Origin: Desulfobacterales bacterium
GTDB taxonomy: Bacteria > Desulfobacterota > Desulfobacteria > Desulfobacterales > DAOWNP01
Direction: 5' to 3'
DNA: 5,969 bases
Assembly: GCA_030149595.1 (NCBI GenBank)
Contig: JASFBI010000136.1
Coordinates: forward strand, 1 to 5,969
Shown: in pieces, positions 1-4,703 of the stretch
Numbering within the stretch: the first letter of the stretch is position 1
How the letters are laid out: each line of letters starts with the position of its first letter
Translations under genes and position numbers: made by a program
Notes under the pieces: model-generated
The model's input: only the letters and a program-made list of their open reading frames with translations
Told to the model about the DNA's origin: nothing
The model's database searches: none

Positions 1-331
1 TTAAAGGAGGAAGTTTTTCAGACATCTTATCTATCCTGCTTTCAAGATTTTTTGCAGGTTCCTCTGTTATTAAATCAAGTTTTTTTATGGAAGATGATCC
101 AGAATCACTCGCAAGCCATGCACCAGCTTTTAATAATTCAGACTGAATCTCTACAATATCTTTTACAATATCACTGCTTTTACTACAAACTAATGAAGAT
201 ACAACTCCTAAAAAAGCACTTAACTCATCCACATCACCATATGCATCTATACGTTTATTACTCTTTAATACCCGCTTCCCACTTAAAAGACTTGTAAACC
301 CCTCATCTCCAGTGCCTGTATATATTTTCAT
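1..331 (-). CDS. PduO-type cob(I)alamin adenosyltransferase (3' part outside window)
   Basis: The product transfers adenosyl from ATP to cob(I)alamin, making coenzyme B12, in the cytoplasm. Reading leftward from ATG at 329-331 gives 110 residues with no stop before the edge. Seen: an N-terminal MKIYTGTGDEGFTSL, matching the ATP-binding TxTGDxGxTSL start of the PduO/MMAB family, then KRV, then RIDAYGDVDELSAFLG at residues 27-42, the family's second signature. The EIQSELLKAGAWLA stretch (61-74) fits the following helix. Family members are usually about 180-190 residues, so roughly 60% is here and the later active-site Arg/Glu helix is missing because of the window edge, not truncation. A purine-rich AAAGAGGTG lies just upstream of the ATG. 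The gene is divergent from yedF. It implies B12-dependent enzymes elsewhere in the genome. The family call is firm; EutT or CobA types are excluded by the motifs. Confidence 0.93.
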   Translation of the reverse strand, partial: MKIYTGTGDEGFTSLLSGKRVLKSNKRIDAYGDVDELSAFLGVVSSLVCSKSSDIVKDIVEIQSELLKAGAWLASDSGSSSIKKLDLITEEPAKNLESRIDKMSEKLPPL

Positions 332-372
332 ATAACACCTCTTTCTTTAGTATGTAAGGATATGAATAAAAA

Positions 373-399
373 AATATAATATTTTATTAACAAAATCAA
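373..399 (-). promoter_or_regulatory. Possible promoter of the adenosyltransferase gene
   Basis: On the minus strand a TTGATT hexamer (394-399) and a TATATT hexamer (373-378) are separated by 15 bases, about 40 bases before the start codon at 331. The spacer is short for sigma-70 and the DNA is nearly all A/T, so chance matches are likely. No cobalamin riboswitch is visible in the leader, which is too short and AT-rich to hold one. Confidence 0.3.
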
Positions 400-462
400 A
401 AAATAAATGCAATATACTAAAAACAACCTTATTACAAATAATCACATTTTTAAAATTTAAAT

Positions 463-491
463 TTGATAATCTTGAAACATTACTCTATATT
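463..491 (+). promoter_or_regulatory. Sigma-70-type promoter for the yedF cluster
   Basis: TTGATA (463-468) and TATATT (486-491) each match consensus at 5 of 6 bases, with the ideal 17-base spacer. The predicted start near 498 gives a leader of about 50 bases ending in the AAGGAAG ribosome site before ATG 550. This also argues against starting the coding frame at the upstream ATG at 463, which lies inside the -35 box. Confidence 0.6.
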
Positions 492-538
492 CTATTTTTA
501 TTTGTATATTTACTTTTTTAAAAACAATTATGACAATC

Positions 539-545
539 AAGGAAG
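539..545 (+). promoter_or_regulatory. yedF: Ribosome binding site deciding the yedF start
   Basis: AAGGAAG four bases before ATG 550 is the only Shine-Dalgarno-like sequence near the gene. The in-frame upstream ATG at 463 has none, which fixes the start at 550. Confidence 0.6.
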
Positions 546-549
546 TTGC

Positions 550-1152
550 ATGATAAAAGAGATAGATGCAAAAGGGCTTGCCTGCCCTGCCCCTGTTATT
601 CAAACAAAAAATGCTGTAGAAAACAACAGACCTGCTATAATAAGAGTAATAATTGATAATGAAGCTGCAAAACAAAATATACTCCGTTTTCTTGAATCAG
701 CAAAATACAATACATCATGTGAAAACAAGGAAGAATGCTTTGTTGTAACAGGAAAAACATCTAAAAAGTATGAAAAAGAACATACACCTGAAATAAAAAA
801 ACCCCCTGAAAATACAAGAAAAATCATGGTAATGGTCTCTTCAGACCGTCTCGGCACAGGTGATGACAACCTTGGATTTAAACTTATGGAAAATTATATA
901 AAAACTTTAAAGGAAATGGGACACGAACTTTGGAGGCTGATATTTGTTAACAGCGGAGTAAAACTTGCAATTAAAGACTCTACTGTTTTAAATGATTTAA
1001 AAAATCTTAAAAATAATGGGTGCAGCATACTAGTATGTGGTACATGTCTCTCTCATTTTAATATTCTTGATAAAAAAGAGGTGGGAGAAATTACAAATAT
1101 GTTAGACATTGTTACATCTATGCAGCTTGCAGATACAGTAATAAATATCTGA
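550..1152 (+). CDS. yedF: YedF: TusA-DsrE two-domain sulfurtransferase-like selenium metabolism protein
   Basis: The 200-residue protein has two parts. Residues 1-70 are a TusA/SirA-like domain with the hallmark GLACPAPV: Cys12 in the CPxP motif is the expected persulfide or selenide carrier. After a charged Lys/Glu/Pro linker (about 71-90), residues 91-200 form a DsrE/DsrF-like domain with SSDRLGTGDDNLG (97-109) and CGTC (163-166). This order and length match the family called 'sulfurtransferase-like selenium metabolism protein YedF', which is common in genomes that use selenium. It probably relays sulfur or selenium in the cytoplasm; the exact reaction is unknown. The start is ATG 550 because AAGGAAG sits just upstream and the CPxP domain begins there; an upstream ATG at 463 would add an AT-driven Tyr/Phe-rich stretch overlapping the promoter. 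No selD or selA is in the window. It is first in the cluster with the phosphoesterase and the Cys protein. Confidence 0.93.
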   Translation: MIKEIDAKGLACPAPVIQTKNAVENNRPAIIRVIIDNEAAKQNILRFLESAKYNTSCENKEECFVVTGKTSKKYEKEHTPEIKKPPENTRKIMVMVSSDRLGTGDDNLGFKLMENYIKTLKEMGHELWRLIFVNSGVKLAIKDSTVLNDLKNLKNNGCSILVCGTCLSHFNILDKKEVGEITNMLDIVTSMQLADTVINI

Positions 1153-1193
1153 TCAAAATGGACAAAACAGATAACTTTTCTAAATTGTAAAAT

Positions 1194-1808
1194 ATGAAAA
1201 TAGGAATTATGGCAGACAGCCATGGCGATTACAGATCCATTGAATCTGCCATTGAAATTTTTAACAACACAAACTGCCGCAGGTTTTATCATCTTGGTGA
1301 TATATGCGATTCAGCCATCCCTGAAACTGTCAACAGATGCCTTACTATTTTAACAAAACAAAAAACAATATATGCAGTAAAAGGAAATAATGATCATATA
1401 GTCGCCATAAACCATGCTGATAGAAATAATACCTGCATATCACAAAAATCATTAAGCTTTCTTTTAAACTTACCTCAGTCCATTGAGCATAAAAAAGAGA
1501 TTTACACCCACTCGCTCCCCTTTGAAAAAGAGTTAGGTGCTTCAGGTATGAGTAGAGGAATGGGCAAAAATGAAATAGATCATATTTTTACCAGATATCC
1601 AAAACATATTATTTTCAGGGGCCACAGCCATACTCCTGAAATAATCTGGAAAAACAGTAAAAATATTTTTTTGAAAAACCTTGTCCCTTTTACAACCATA
1701 AATATTTCAGACAAGCAACCGTGTATTATCACTTGCGGAGCAACAATAAATGGCTACTGTATGGTATTTGACAGAGATAAAACAGAAATAACATGTCTTG
1801 CCTGTTAG
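1194..1808 (+). CDS. YfcE/MJ0936-like metallophosphoesterase
   Basis: This 204-residue cytoplasmic protein has the ordered motifs of small calcineurin-like phosphodiesterases: ADSHG (Asp8, His10), HLGDICD (Asp36), GNND (Asn65, Asp67), YTHS (His106) and GHSH (His144, His146). These give a complete two-metal site, so it should hydrolyse a phosphodiester; the substrate is unknown. It is slightly longer than E. coli YfcE (184). Two details are divergent: GNND replaces the usual GNCD/GNHD, and the late NPGSV-like segment reads CGATINGYC. Nine cysteines, including a C-terminal CxxC (201-204), are many for this family. It lies 41 bases after yedF with no good ribosome site of its own. A 10-codon frame (1159-1191) ends two bases before ATG 1194, so translation may be coupled to upstream ribosomes. 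Family confidence is high; the link to selenium or sulfur rests on position alone. Confidence 0.9.
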   Translation: MKIGIMADSHGDYRSIESAIEIFNNTNCRRFYHLGDICDSAIPETVNRCLTILTKQKTIYAVKGNNDHIVAINHADRNNTCISQKSLSFLLNLPQSIEHKKEIYTHSLPFEKELGASGMSRGMGKNEIDHIFTRYPKHIIFRGHSHTPEIIWKNSKNIFLKNLVPFTTINISDKQPCIITCGATINGYCMVFDRDKTEITCLAC

Positions 1809-1856
1809 ATAGATAATAAGCAAAACATTCAACCAGGGGGTAAAAAGAGTAATTTA

Positions 1857-2309
1857 ATGGAAACAATTCCTTATATCAGTGATGATCCTCTCTCTATAAA
1901 TGTATCCTTTTGGTGTGAAAACAAACATTTTCACACAGCTTTTATGCTTTGTCCTGAATGCAAATATTATCCATGCCCACAAATATCTCACAAAGATCAA
2001 ATTATACTTGCCTTATCCCCATTAATGAATATAGTAAATGCATTTTTTATAAAAAGGAGAATTGATAAAATGTATATAGCTAAAAAAACAGACGGCTCAC
2101 TTGAAATAATAGAAGAACTCAACGAAAAAGATCCTGATCCTCAAAAATTAAAAGATGTTGAAGAAATATATGTGATAAATAAAGTACTCGTTCCTGTATT
2201 AACATTAAAACCCAAACCAAAAGAAGAACGGGAGAATATAATAGCAGATACAAAACTTGACAGTGCAAGCAGCAATGATCAAAAAAAATCTCAGCCAGCC
2301 AAAAAATGA
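1857..2309 (+). CDS. Hypothetical protein with N-terminal four-cysteine motif and Lys-rich tail
   Basis: I do not recognise this 150-residue protein. Residues 17-45 contain Cys20, His23, His25, then CPEC (32-35) and Cys40-Pro, in other words C-x11-C-x2-C-x4-C with nearby histidines. That could bind zinc or an iron-sulfur cluster, or carry reactive thiols. A predicted helix follows (about 46-66), then a mixed segment (72-115) with DGSLEIIEELNE, resembling a small beta/alpha unit. From about 118 the chain is Lys/Glu/Ser/Gln-rich with no hydrophobic residues clustered, probably disordered. There is no signal peptide and no membrane segment. The start at 1857 is supported by AAAGAG at 1844-1849, and GGGGG lies a little further up (1836-1840). 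It is the last gene of the yedF cluster, 48 bases after the phosphoesterase. It is a real gene judging by length, codon pattern and placement; its function is open. Confidence 0.75.
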   Translation: METIPYISDDPLSINVSFWCENKHFHTAFMLCPECKYYPCPQISHKDQIILALSPLMNIVNAFFIKRRIDKMYIAKKTDGSLEIIEELNEKDPDPQKLKDVEEIYVINKVLVPVLTLKPKPKEERENIIADTKLDSASSNDQKKSQPAKK

Positions 2310-2320
2310 AAAGCTGAAAA

Positions 2321-2349
2321 ATAATTTATAATCCTTAATAAAAAATTAT
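2321..2349. terminator. Possible bidirectional A-T hairpin between convergent genes
   Basis: ATAATTT (2321-2327) and AAATTAT (2343-2349) are perfect inverted repeats around a 15-base loop, sitting between the convergent stop codons at 2309 and 2346. The position is right for a shared terminator. The stem is wholly A-T and there is no proper T-run, so its strength is doubtful. Confidence 0.3.
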
Positions 2350-3887
2350 CTATATTTACGATAATCAATATCATATATTTTCATTTTATATGAAATCTTT
2401 CTTACTGTTGTTTTTAGTATTTTTGCAGCCATGGTAATATTACCCCTGCTATTTTTTAAAGCATCCGCTATCATCTCTTTTTCAAGATTATAAACAGCCT
2501 CATCAAGAGCTGTTACAGGAAAAGTCCCTGAAGTTTCTCCAGTCTGTACAGTAGGAGGCAAATGGGATCCATGAATAACCCCTTCATCACATAAAAGCAC
2601 AGCACGTTCAATACAATTTTCAAGTTCTCTGACATTTCCAGGCCAATGATAGGACATAAACATATCTATAGATAAAGATGCAAACCTCTTAATTTCTTTA
2701 CTGTTTTCCTTTGCATATTTTTCAAGGAAATGTTCAGCAAGAAGAAGTATATCTGTTTTTCGTTCCCTTAAAGGAGGAAGATATATGGGAAAAACATTTA
2801 ATCTATAATAAAGATCCCCTCTAAAAGTTTCATCTTCCACAGCCTGCTCTAAATTTTTATTGGTAGCCGCTACTATTCTGGCATCTACCTTGATTGTTTT
2901 ATATCCTCCAATTCTCTCAAATTCTTTTTCCTGAAGAACTCTTAAAAGTTTTGTCTGAACATCTAAATCAATGGAACCAATCTCATCTAAAAAAACACTG
3001 CCCTTGTTTGCCATTTCAAACTTACCTGTTTTCTGCTTTACAGCTCCTGTAAAAGAGCCTTTTTCATGTCCAAAGAACTCGCTCTCAACAAGAGTTACAG
3101 GTATAGCTGCACAATTGACCTTAACAAATGGTTTTTGTCTTCTCAGACTGTTAAAATGTATTGCATTTGCCACAAGCTCCTTTCCTGTTCCGCTTTCACC
3201 TCTGATAAGAACAGTGGCATTACTTTTTGAAACATGGGAAATCATCTGATAAACTTCACGCATCTTATTACTTCTGCCAATAATACTGGTAAAACTGTAT
3301 TTACCTATAAGCTTCTTTTTCAGCCTCTTATTTTCATCTTCTAATTTTTGTTTCTCCATTCTGATTTTTTCAAGATTAATTGCCTGCTGAGCAATCATTG
3401 TGGCAACCACCGATAAAATCTTTACTCCATTTTTTAAAGAAAAAGATTCCTCGTAATTGAGATCAACACTCAAAGTTCCAATAATCCGTTTCCCTTTTTT
3501 TATTGGTACACATATAAAAGAGATTTCGCCATTAATACCCTTGGCATCTGTTTTTCTTATGTCTGTTTTATCAAGAAATAAGGGTTCCTTGCTAATTTGG
3601 GGAATTGAAACTGTCTTACCTGTCTGAATTACACGCCCAATAACCCCCTCTCCTATTTTATATTTTCCTTTAAGCATGGCAATTTTTGAAATGCCATGTG
3701 CTATTTCAATGCTTATCTCATTTTTCAATGGATTTAAAATTGTTATAATACCTCGCATCATACCTAAAGTATTAGACAATATGTCCAACACTTTATATAG
3801 AGATTTATTTAAATCAAGATGCTCATTTAATACTAGACTTATCTGATAAAACAGTGTTTTTTCTTCGATTATTTTCACAATATCCAT
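2346..3887 (-). CDS. NifA-like sigma-54-dependent transcriptional activator (GAF, AAA+, Fis HTH)
   Basis: This 513-residue enhancer-binding protein (numbered from ATG 3887) uses ATP to open sigma-54 promoters. Domains: GAF sensor about 10-175, a charged coiled-coil linker about 172-194, AAA+ about 202-432, and a Fis-type HTH about 465-505. Seen: Walker A GESGTGKE (230-237), GSFTGA (277-282, the sigma-54-contacting loop, with Ser in place of the common Ala), Walker B VFLDEIG (298-304), sensor/arginine-finger segment FRGDLYYRLN (355-364) and WPGNVRELEN (415-424). The end, TTVRKISYKMKIYDIDY, resembles NifA helices. There is no receiver domain and no NifA-style cysteine cluster, so direct oxygen sensing like rhizobial NifA is not indicated. 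An in-frame TTG at 3905 could add six residues, but the best -10 box places transcription start near 3907, favouring ATG 3887. Neither start has a good ribosome site. The GAF ligand and target genes are unknown; nitrogen fixation is not implied by this window. Confidence 0.92.
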   Translation of the reverse strand: MDIVKIIEEKTLFYQISLVLNEHLDLNKSLYKVLDILSNTLGMMRGIITILNPLKNEISIEIAHGISKIAMLKGKYKIGEGVIGRVIQTGKTVSIPQISKEPLFLDKTDIRKTDAKGINGEISFICVPIKKGKRIIGTLSVDLNYEESFSLKNGVKILSVVATMIAQQAINLEKIRMEKQKLEDENKRLKKKLIGKYSFTSIIGRSNKMREVYQMISHVSKSNATVLIRGESGTGKELVANAIHFNSLRRQKPFVKVNCAAIPVTLVESEFFGHEKGSFTGAVKQKTGKFEMANKGSVFLDEIGSIDLDVQTKLLRVLQEKEFERIGGYKTIKVDARIVAATNKNLEQAVEDETFRGDLYYRLNVFPIYLPPLRERKTDILLLAEHFLEKYAKENSKEIKRFASLSIDMFMSYHWPGNVRELENCIERAVLLCDEGVIHGSHLPPTVQTGETSGTFPVTALDEAVYNLEKEMIADALKNSRGNITMAAKILKTTVRKISYKMKIYDIDYRKYR

Positions 3888-3913
3888 CTGCACATTATAT
3901 ATCAAGTAACAAA

Positions 3914-3942
3914 ATTATACAAATTCACCATACATTTTTGTA
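3914..3942 (-). promoter_or_regulatory. Possible promoter of the sigma-54 activator gene
   Basis: A perfect TATAAT on the minus strand (3914-3919) has a weak TACAAA 17 bases upstream (3937-3942). The predicted start near 3907 would leave about 20 bases before ATG 3887 and almost none before the TTG at 3905. The AT-rich context makes chance matches common. Confidence 0.35.
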
Positions 3943-4028
3943 ATATAATATTTTTTTTTATAGATCAATATATATAATAAATAAAAATGAAATATATATG
4001 GAGGTGTTTAAATCTTCACAATTACCTT

Positions 4029-4061
4029 ACTTAGAATTTAGGCCCCTTTAAAAATCTAAGT
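4029..4061. repeat. Inverted repeat (7-base arms, 19-base loop)
   Basis: ACTTAGA (4029-4035) and TCTAAGT (4055-4061) are exact complements. After one mismatch, three more T-A pairs extend the stem inward, and the loop includes GGCCCC. No gene ends upstream on the plus strand, so it is not an obvious terminator. Confidence 0.5.
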
Positions 4062-4071
4062 TACTTTTATA

Positions 4072-4110
4072 TGAAACTCCGTCCAACAAAACGTAATCAT
4101 GAAAGTTTCA
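4072..4110. repeat. Inverted repeat (7-base arms, 25-base loop)
   Basis: TGAAACT (4072-4078) and AGTTTCA (4104-4110) are exact complements. The long loop makes it a weak hairpin by itself, but it sits directly between two other inverted repeats, suggesting a folded RNA or a repeat element. Confidence 0.4.
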
Positions 4111-4120
4111 ATTTTCGTTG

Positions 4121-4161
4121 TGGCCGATAAAGAATAACCATGCTCCGGCCATGCCGGTTAT
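4121..4161 (+). ncRNA. Possible structured RNA or attenuator-like element
   Basis: Two helices compete for the same bases: TGGCCG (4121-4126) with CGGCCA (4146-4151), or CCGGC (4145-4149) with GCCGG (4153-4157), a three-base-loop GC hairpin followed by a T-rich tract (4158-4172). ATAACC (4134-4139) can also pair with GGTTAT (4156-4161), outside the second hairpin. This is terminator/antiterminator-like geometry in otherwise AT-rich DNA. It matches no riboswitch class I know. Confidence 0.3.
4123..4130 (+). promoter_or_regulatory. Exact FliA (sigma-28)-type -10 box, promoter unproven
   Basis: GCCGATAA matches the enterobacterial FliA -10 consensus at 8 of 8 bases. Upstream, GAAAGTTT (4101-4108) matches the TAAAGTTT -35 at 7 of 8, but the gap is 14 bases instead of 11, so a working sigma-28 promoter is uncertain. 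No flagellar gene lies nearby. Confidence 0.25.
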
Positions 4162-4215
4162 ATCAATTTTATTCTGCTTATAAACAATGTCATTACCATT
4201 AAAAAACGTAACTCG

Positions 4216-4228
4216 ACAGGCTGTTACA
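4216..4228. repeat. 13-base direct repeat, copy 1
   Basis: ACAGGCTGTTACA is identical to 5915-5927. The core ACAG-G-CTGT is itself a palindrome with one central base. It lies in intergenic DNA upstream of the two-gene unit. Confidence 0.6.
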
Positions 4229-4252
4229 AAACTAAACAAAACAAATTATAAC

Positions 4253-4270
4253 ATACAGTCTGTACTGTAT
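4253..4270. promoter_or_regulatory. 18-base interrupted palindrome, candidate operator
   Basis: ATACAGT (4253-4259) and ACTGTAT (4264-4270) are perfect 7-base arms around CTGT. The size and symmetry fit a dimeric repressor or activator site. It lies about 95 bases upstream of the -35 box at 4364. It is not an E. coli-type LexA site. Confidence 0.4.
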
Positions 4271-4363
4271 ATGAAGCTTCAAAAATAGATAAACCTGATT
4301 ATCTGTTTTATATATTAAAATCAATATATTATAAATATTTTTGCCAAACTAACTTCATATTAC

Positions 4364-4391
4364 TTGACATTATCTATATTTATTATATAAG
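4364..4391 (+). promoter_or_regulatory. Strong sigma-70-type promoter for the small gene and aminopeptidase
   Basis: The -35 is a perfect TTGACA (4364-4369), the spacer is 16 bases, and the -10 is TATAAG (4386-4391, 5 of 6). Predicted start is near 4398, giving a leader of about 35 bases with an AGAAGGA ribosome site (4417-4423) nine bases before ATG 4433. Confidence 0.65.
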
Positions 4392-4403
4392 TAAATTTAC
4401 TTA
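4388..4403. promoter_or_regulatory. Perfect 16-base palindrome over the -10/start site, candidate operator
   Basis: TAAGTAAATTTACTTA is fully self-complementary with no interruption. It overlaps the -10 hexamer and the predicted transcription start, the classic place for a repressor site. No repressor gene is in the window. Confidence 0.5.
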
Positions 4404-4432
4404 ATTTATTTAATTTAGAAGGATTATTTACA

Positions 4433-4690
4433 ATGCCAATACATTCACATGATTTTGTAGAAACAGAAGATTTTATGCCTGCTTTTGGTCTTAACAGACA
4501 GACAGATGAAAAAACTGTTATATATTATCTTCAAAAATTTTCAGATGACTCTTTAATGGACACATTAATAAAAAGATTCTCAAATGATGATCTCGAAGAG
4601 ATCTATTTTCTTGTTAACAGAGTCTTAAAAACACATTTAAGCGAAAACGAATACCATAGTCTTTTTTTAAAAGATCCCAATCATAAATAA
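4433..4690 (+). CDS. Small acidic conserved-type cytoplasmic protein, function unknown
   Basis: This 85-residue protein has no signal peptide, membrane segment or cysteine. It begins with a His-containing MPIHSHDFVETEDFMPAFGLNR, followed by a mostly helical, charged body: TVIYYLQKFSDDSLMDTLIKRFSNDDLEEIYFLVNRVLKTHLSENEYHSLFLKDP. Paired Leu/Ile/Phe spacing suggests two or three amphipathic helices, probably a small bundle or a protein-binding unit. It resembles short proteins labelled only 'cytoplasmic protein' in deltaproteobacterial genomes; that is memory of the pattern, not a search result. AGAAGGA at 4417-4423 and the strong promoter at 4364-4391 support expression. The aminopeptidase starts 13 bases after its stop, so the two are probably co-transcribed. 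No function can be assigned. Confidence 0.8.
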   Translation: MPIHSHDFVETEDFMPAFGLNRQTDEKTVIYYLQKFSDDSLMDTLIKRFSNDDLEEIYFLVNRVLKTHLSENEYHSLFLKDPNHK

Positions 4691-4703
4691 TAATTAAGAT
4701 AAA

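Larger units (their letters stand above)
3888..4432. other. Long divergent intergenic region with structured islands
   Basis: This 545-base gap separates the activator gene (leftward) from the small gene at 4433 (rightward). It has no convincing gene. From left to right it holds the activator promoter, a T-run (3951-3959), an orphan GGAGGTG, a GC-richer structured island (about 4029-4161), one copy of a 13-base repeat (4216-4228), an 18-base interrupted palindrome (4253-4270), and the promoter with a 16-base palindrome. One plus-strand frame (from 3998) is almost open, with stops at 4049, 4094 and 4100, then open to 4183 and again from 4187 to 4288. This may be a decayed gene or a chance effect. 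Confidence 0.7.

Noticed and set aside
52..297. Rightward open frame of 81 codons
   Set aside because: It is the antisense shadow of the adenosyltransferase, whose minus-strand frame has clear family motifs; the shadow product is low-complexity His/Leu/Tyr.
463..549. N-terminal extension of YedF with a hydrophobic Tyr/Phe-rich stretch that looks like a membrane or signal segment
   Set aside because: It begins inside the predicted -35 box, has no ribosome site, and reflects A/T-rich leader DNA. The TusA domain starts at ATG 550.
457..1292. Minus-strand frames opposite yedF and the phosphoesterase start (457-675, 600-869, 1053-1292)
   Set aside because: They overlap well-supported genes, have no recognisable domain and no ribosome sites.
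2508..2520. Third partial copy of the 13-base repeat (GCTGTTACAG) inside the activator gene
   Set aside because: It lies in coding sequence for Pro-Val-Thr-Ala, matches only 10 bases and is best explained by chance.
2971..3249. Rightward open frame opposite the sigma-54 activator
   Set aside because: It is antisense to the conserved AAA+ core, where codon constraint commonly leaves open shadow frames.
4253..4276. TACTGTATAT resembling half of an E. coli LexA (SOS) box
   Set aside because: The second half-site CAGTA is missing at the required position, and deltaproteobacterial LexA sites differ. The palindrome is better explained as another operator.
4335..4350. Minus-strand TTGGCA resembling a sigma-54 -24 element
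   Set aside because: No TTGC -12 element follows at the right distance. No convincing sigma-54 promoter was found despite the activator gene.
3888..4432. tRNA, known riboswitch or CRISPR array in the long gap
   Set aside because: No cloverleaf T-loop signature, no conserved riboswitch core that I can identify, and no regularly spaced repeats.
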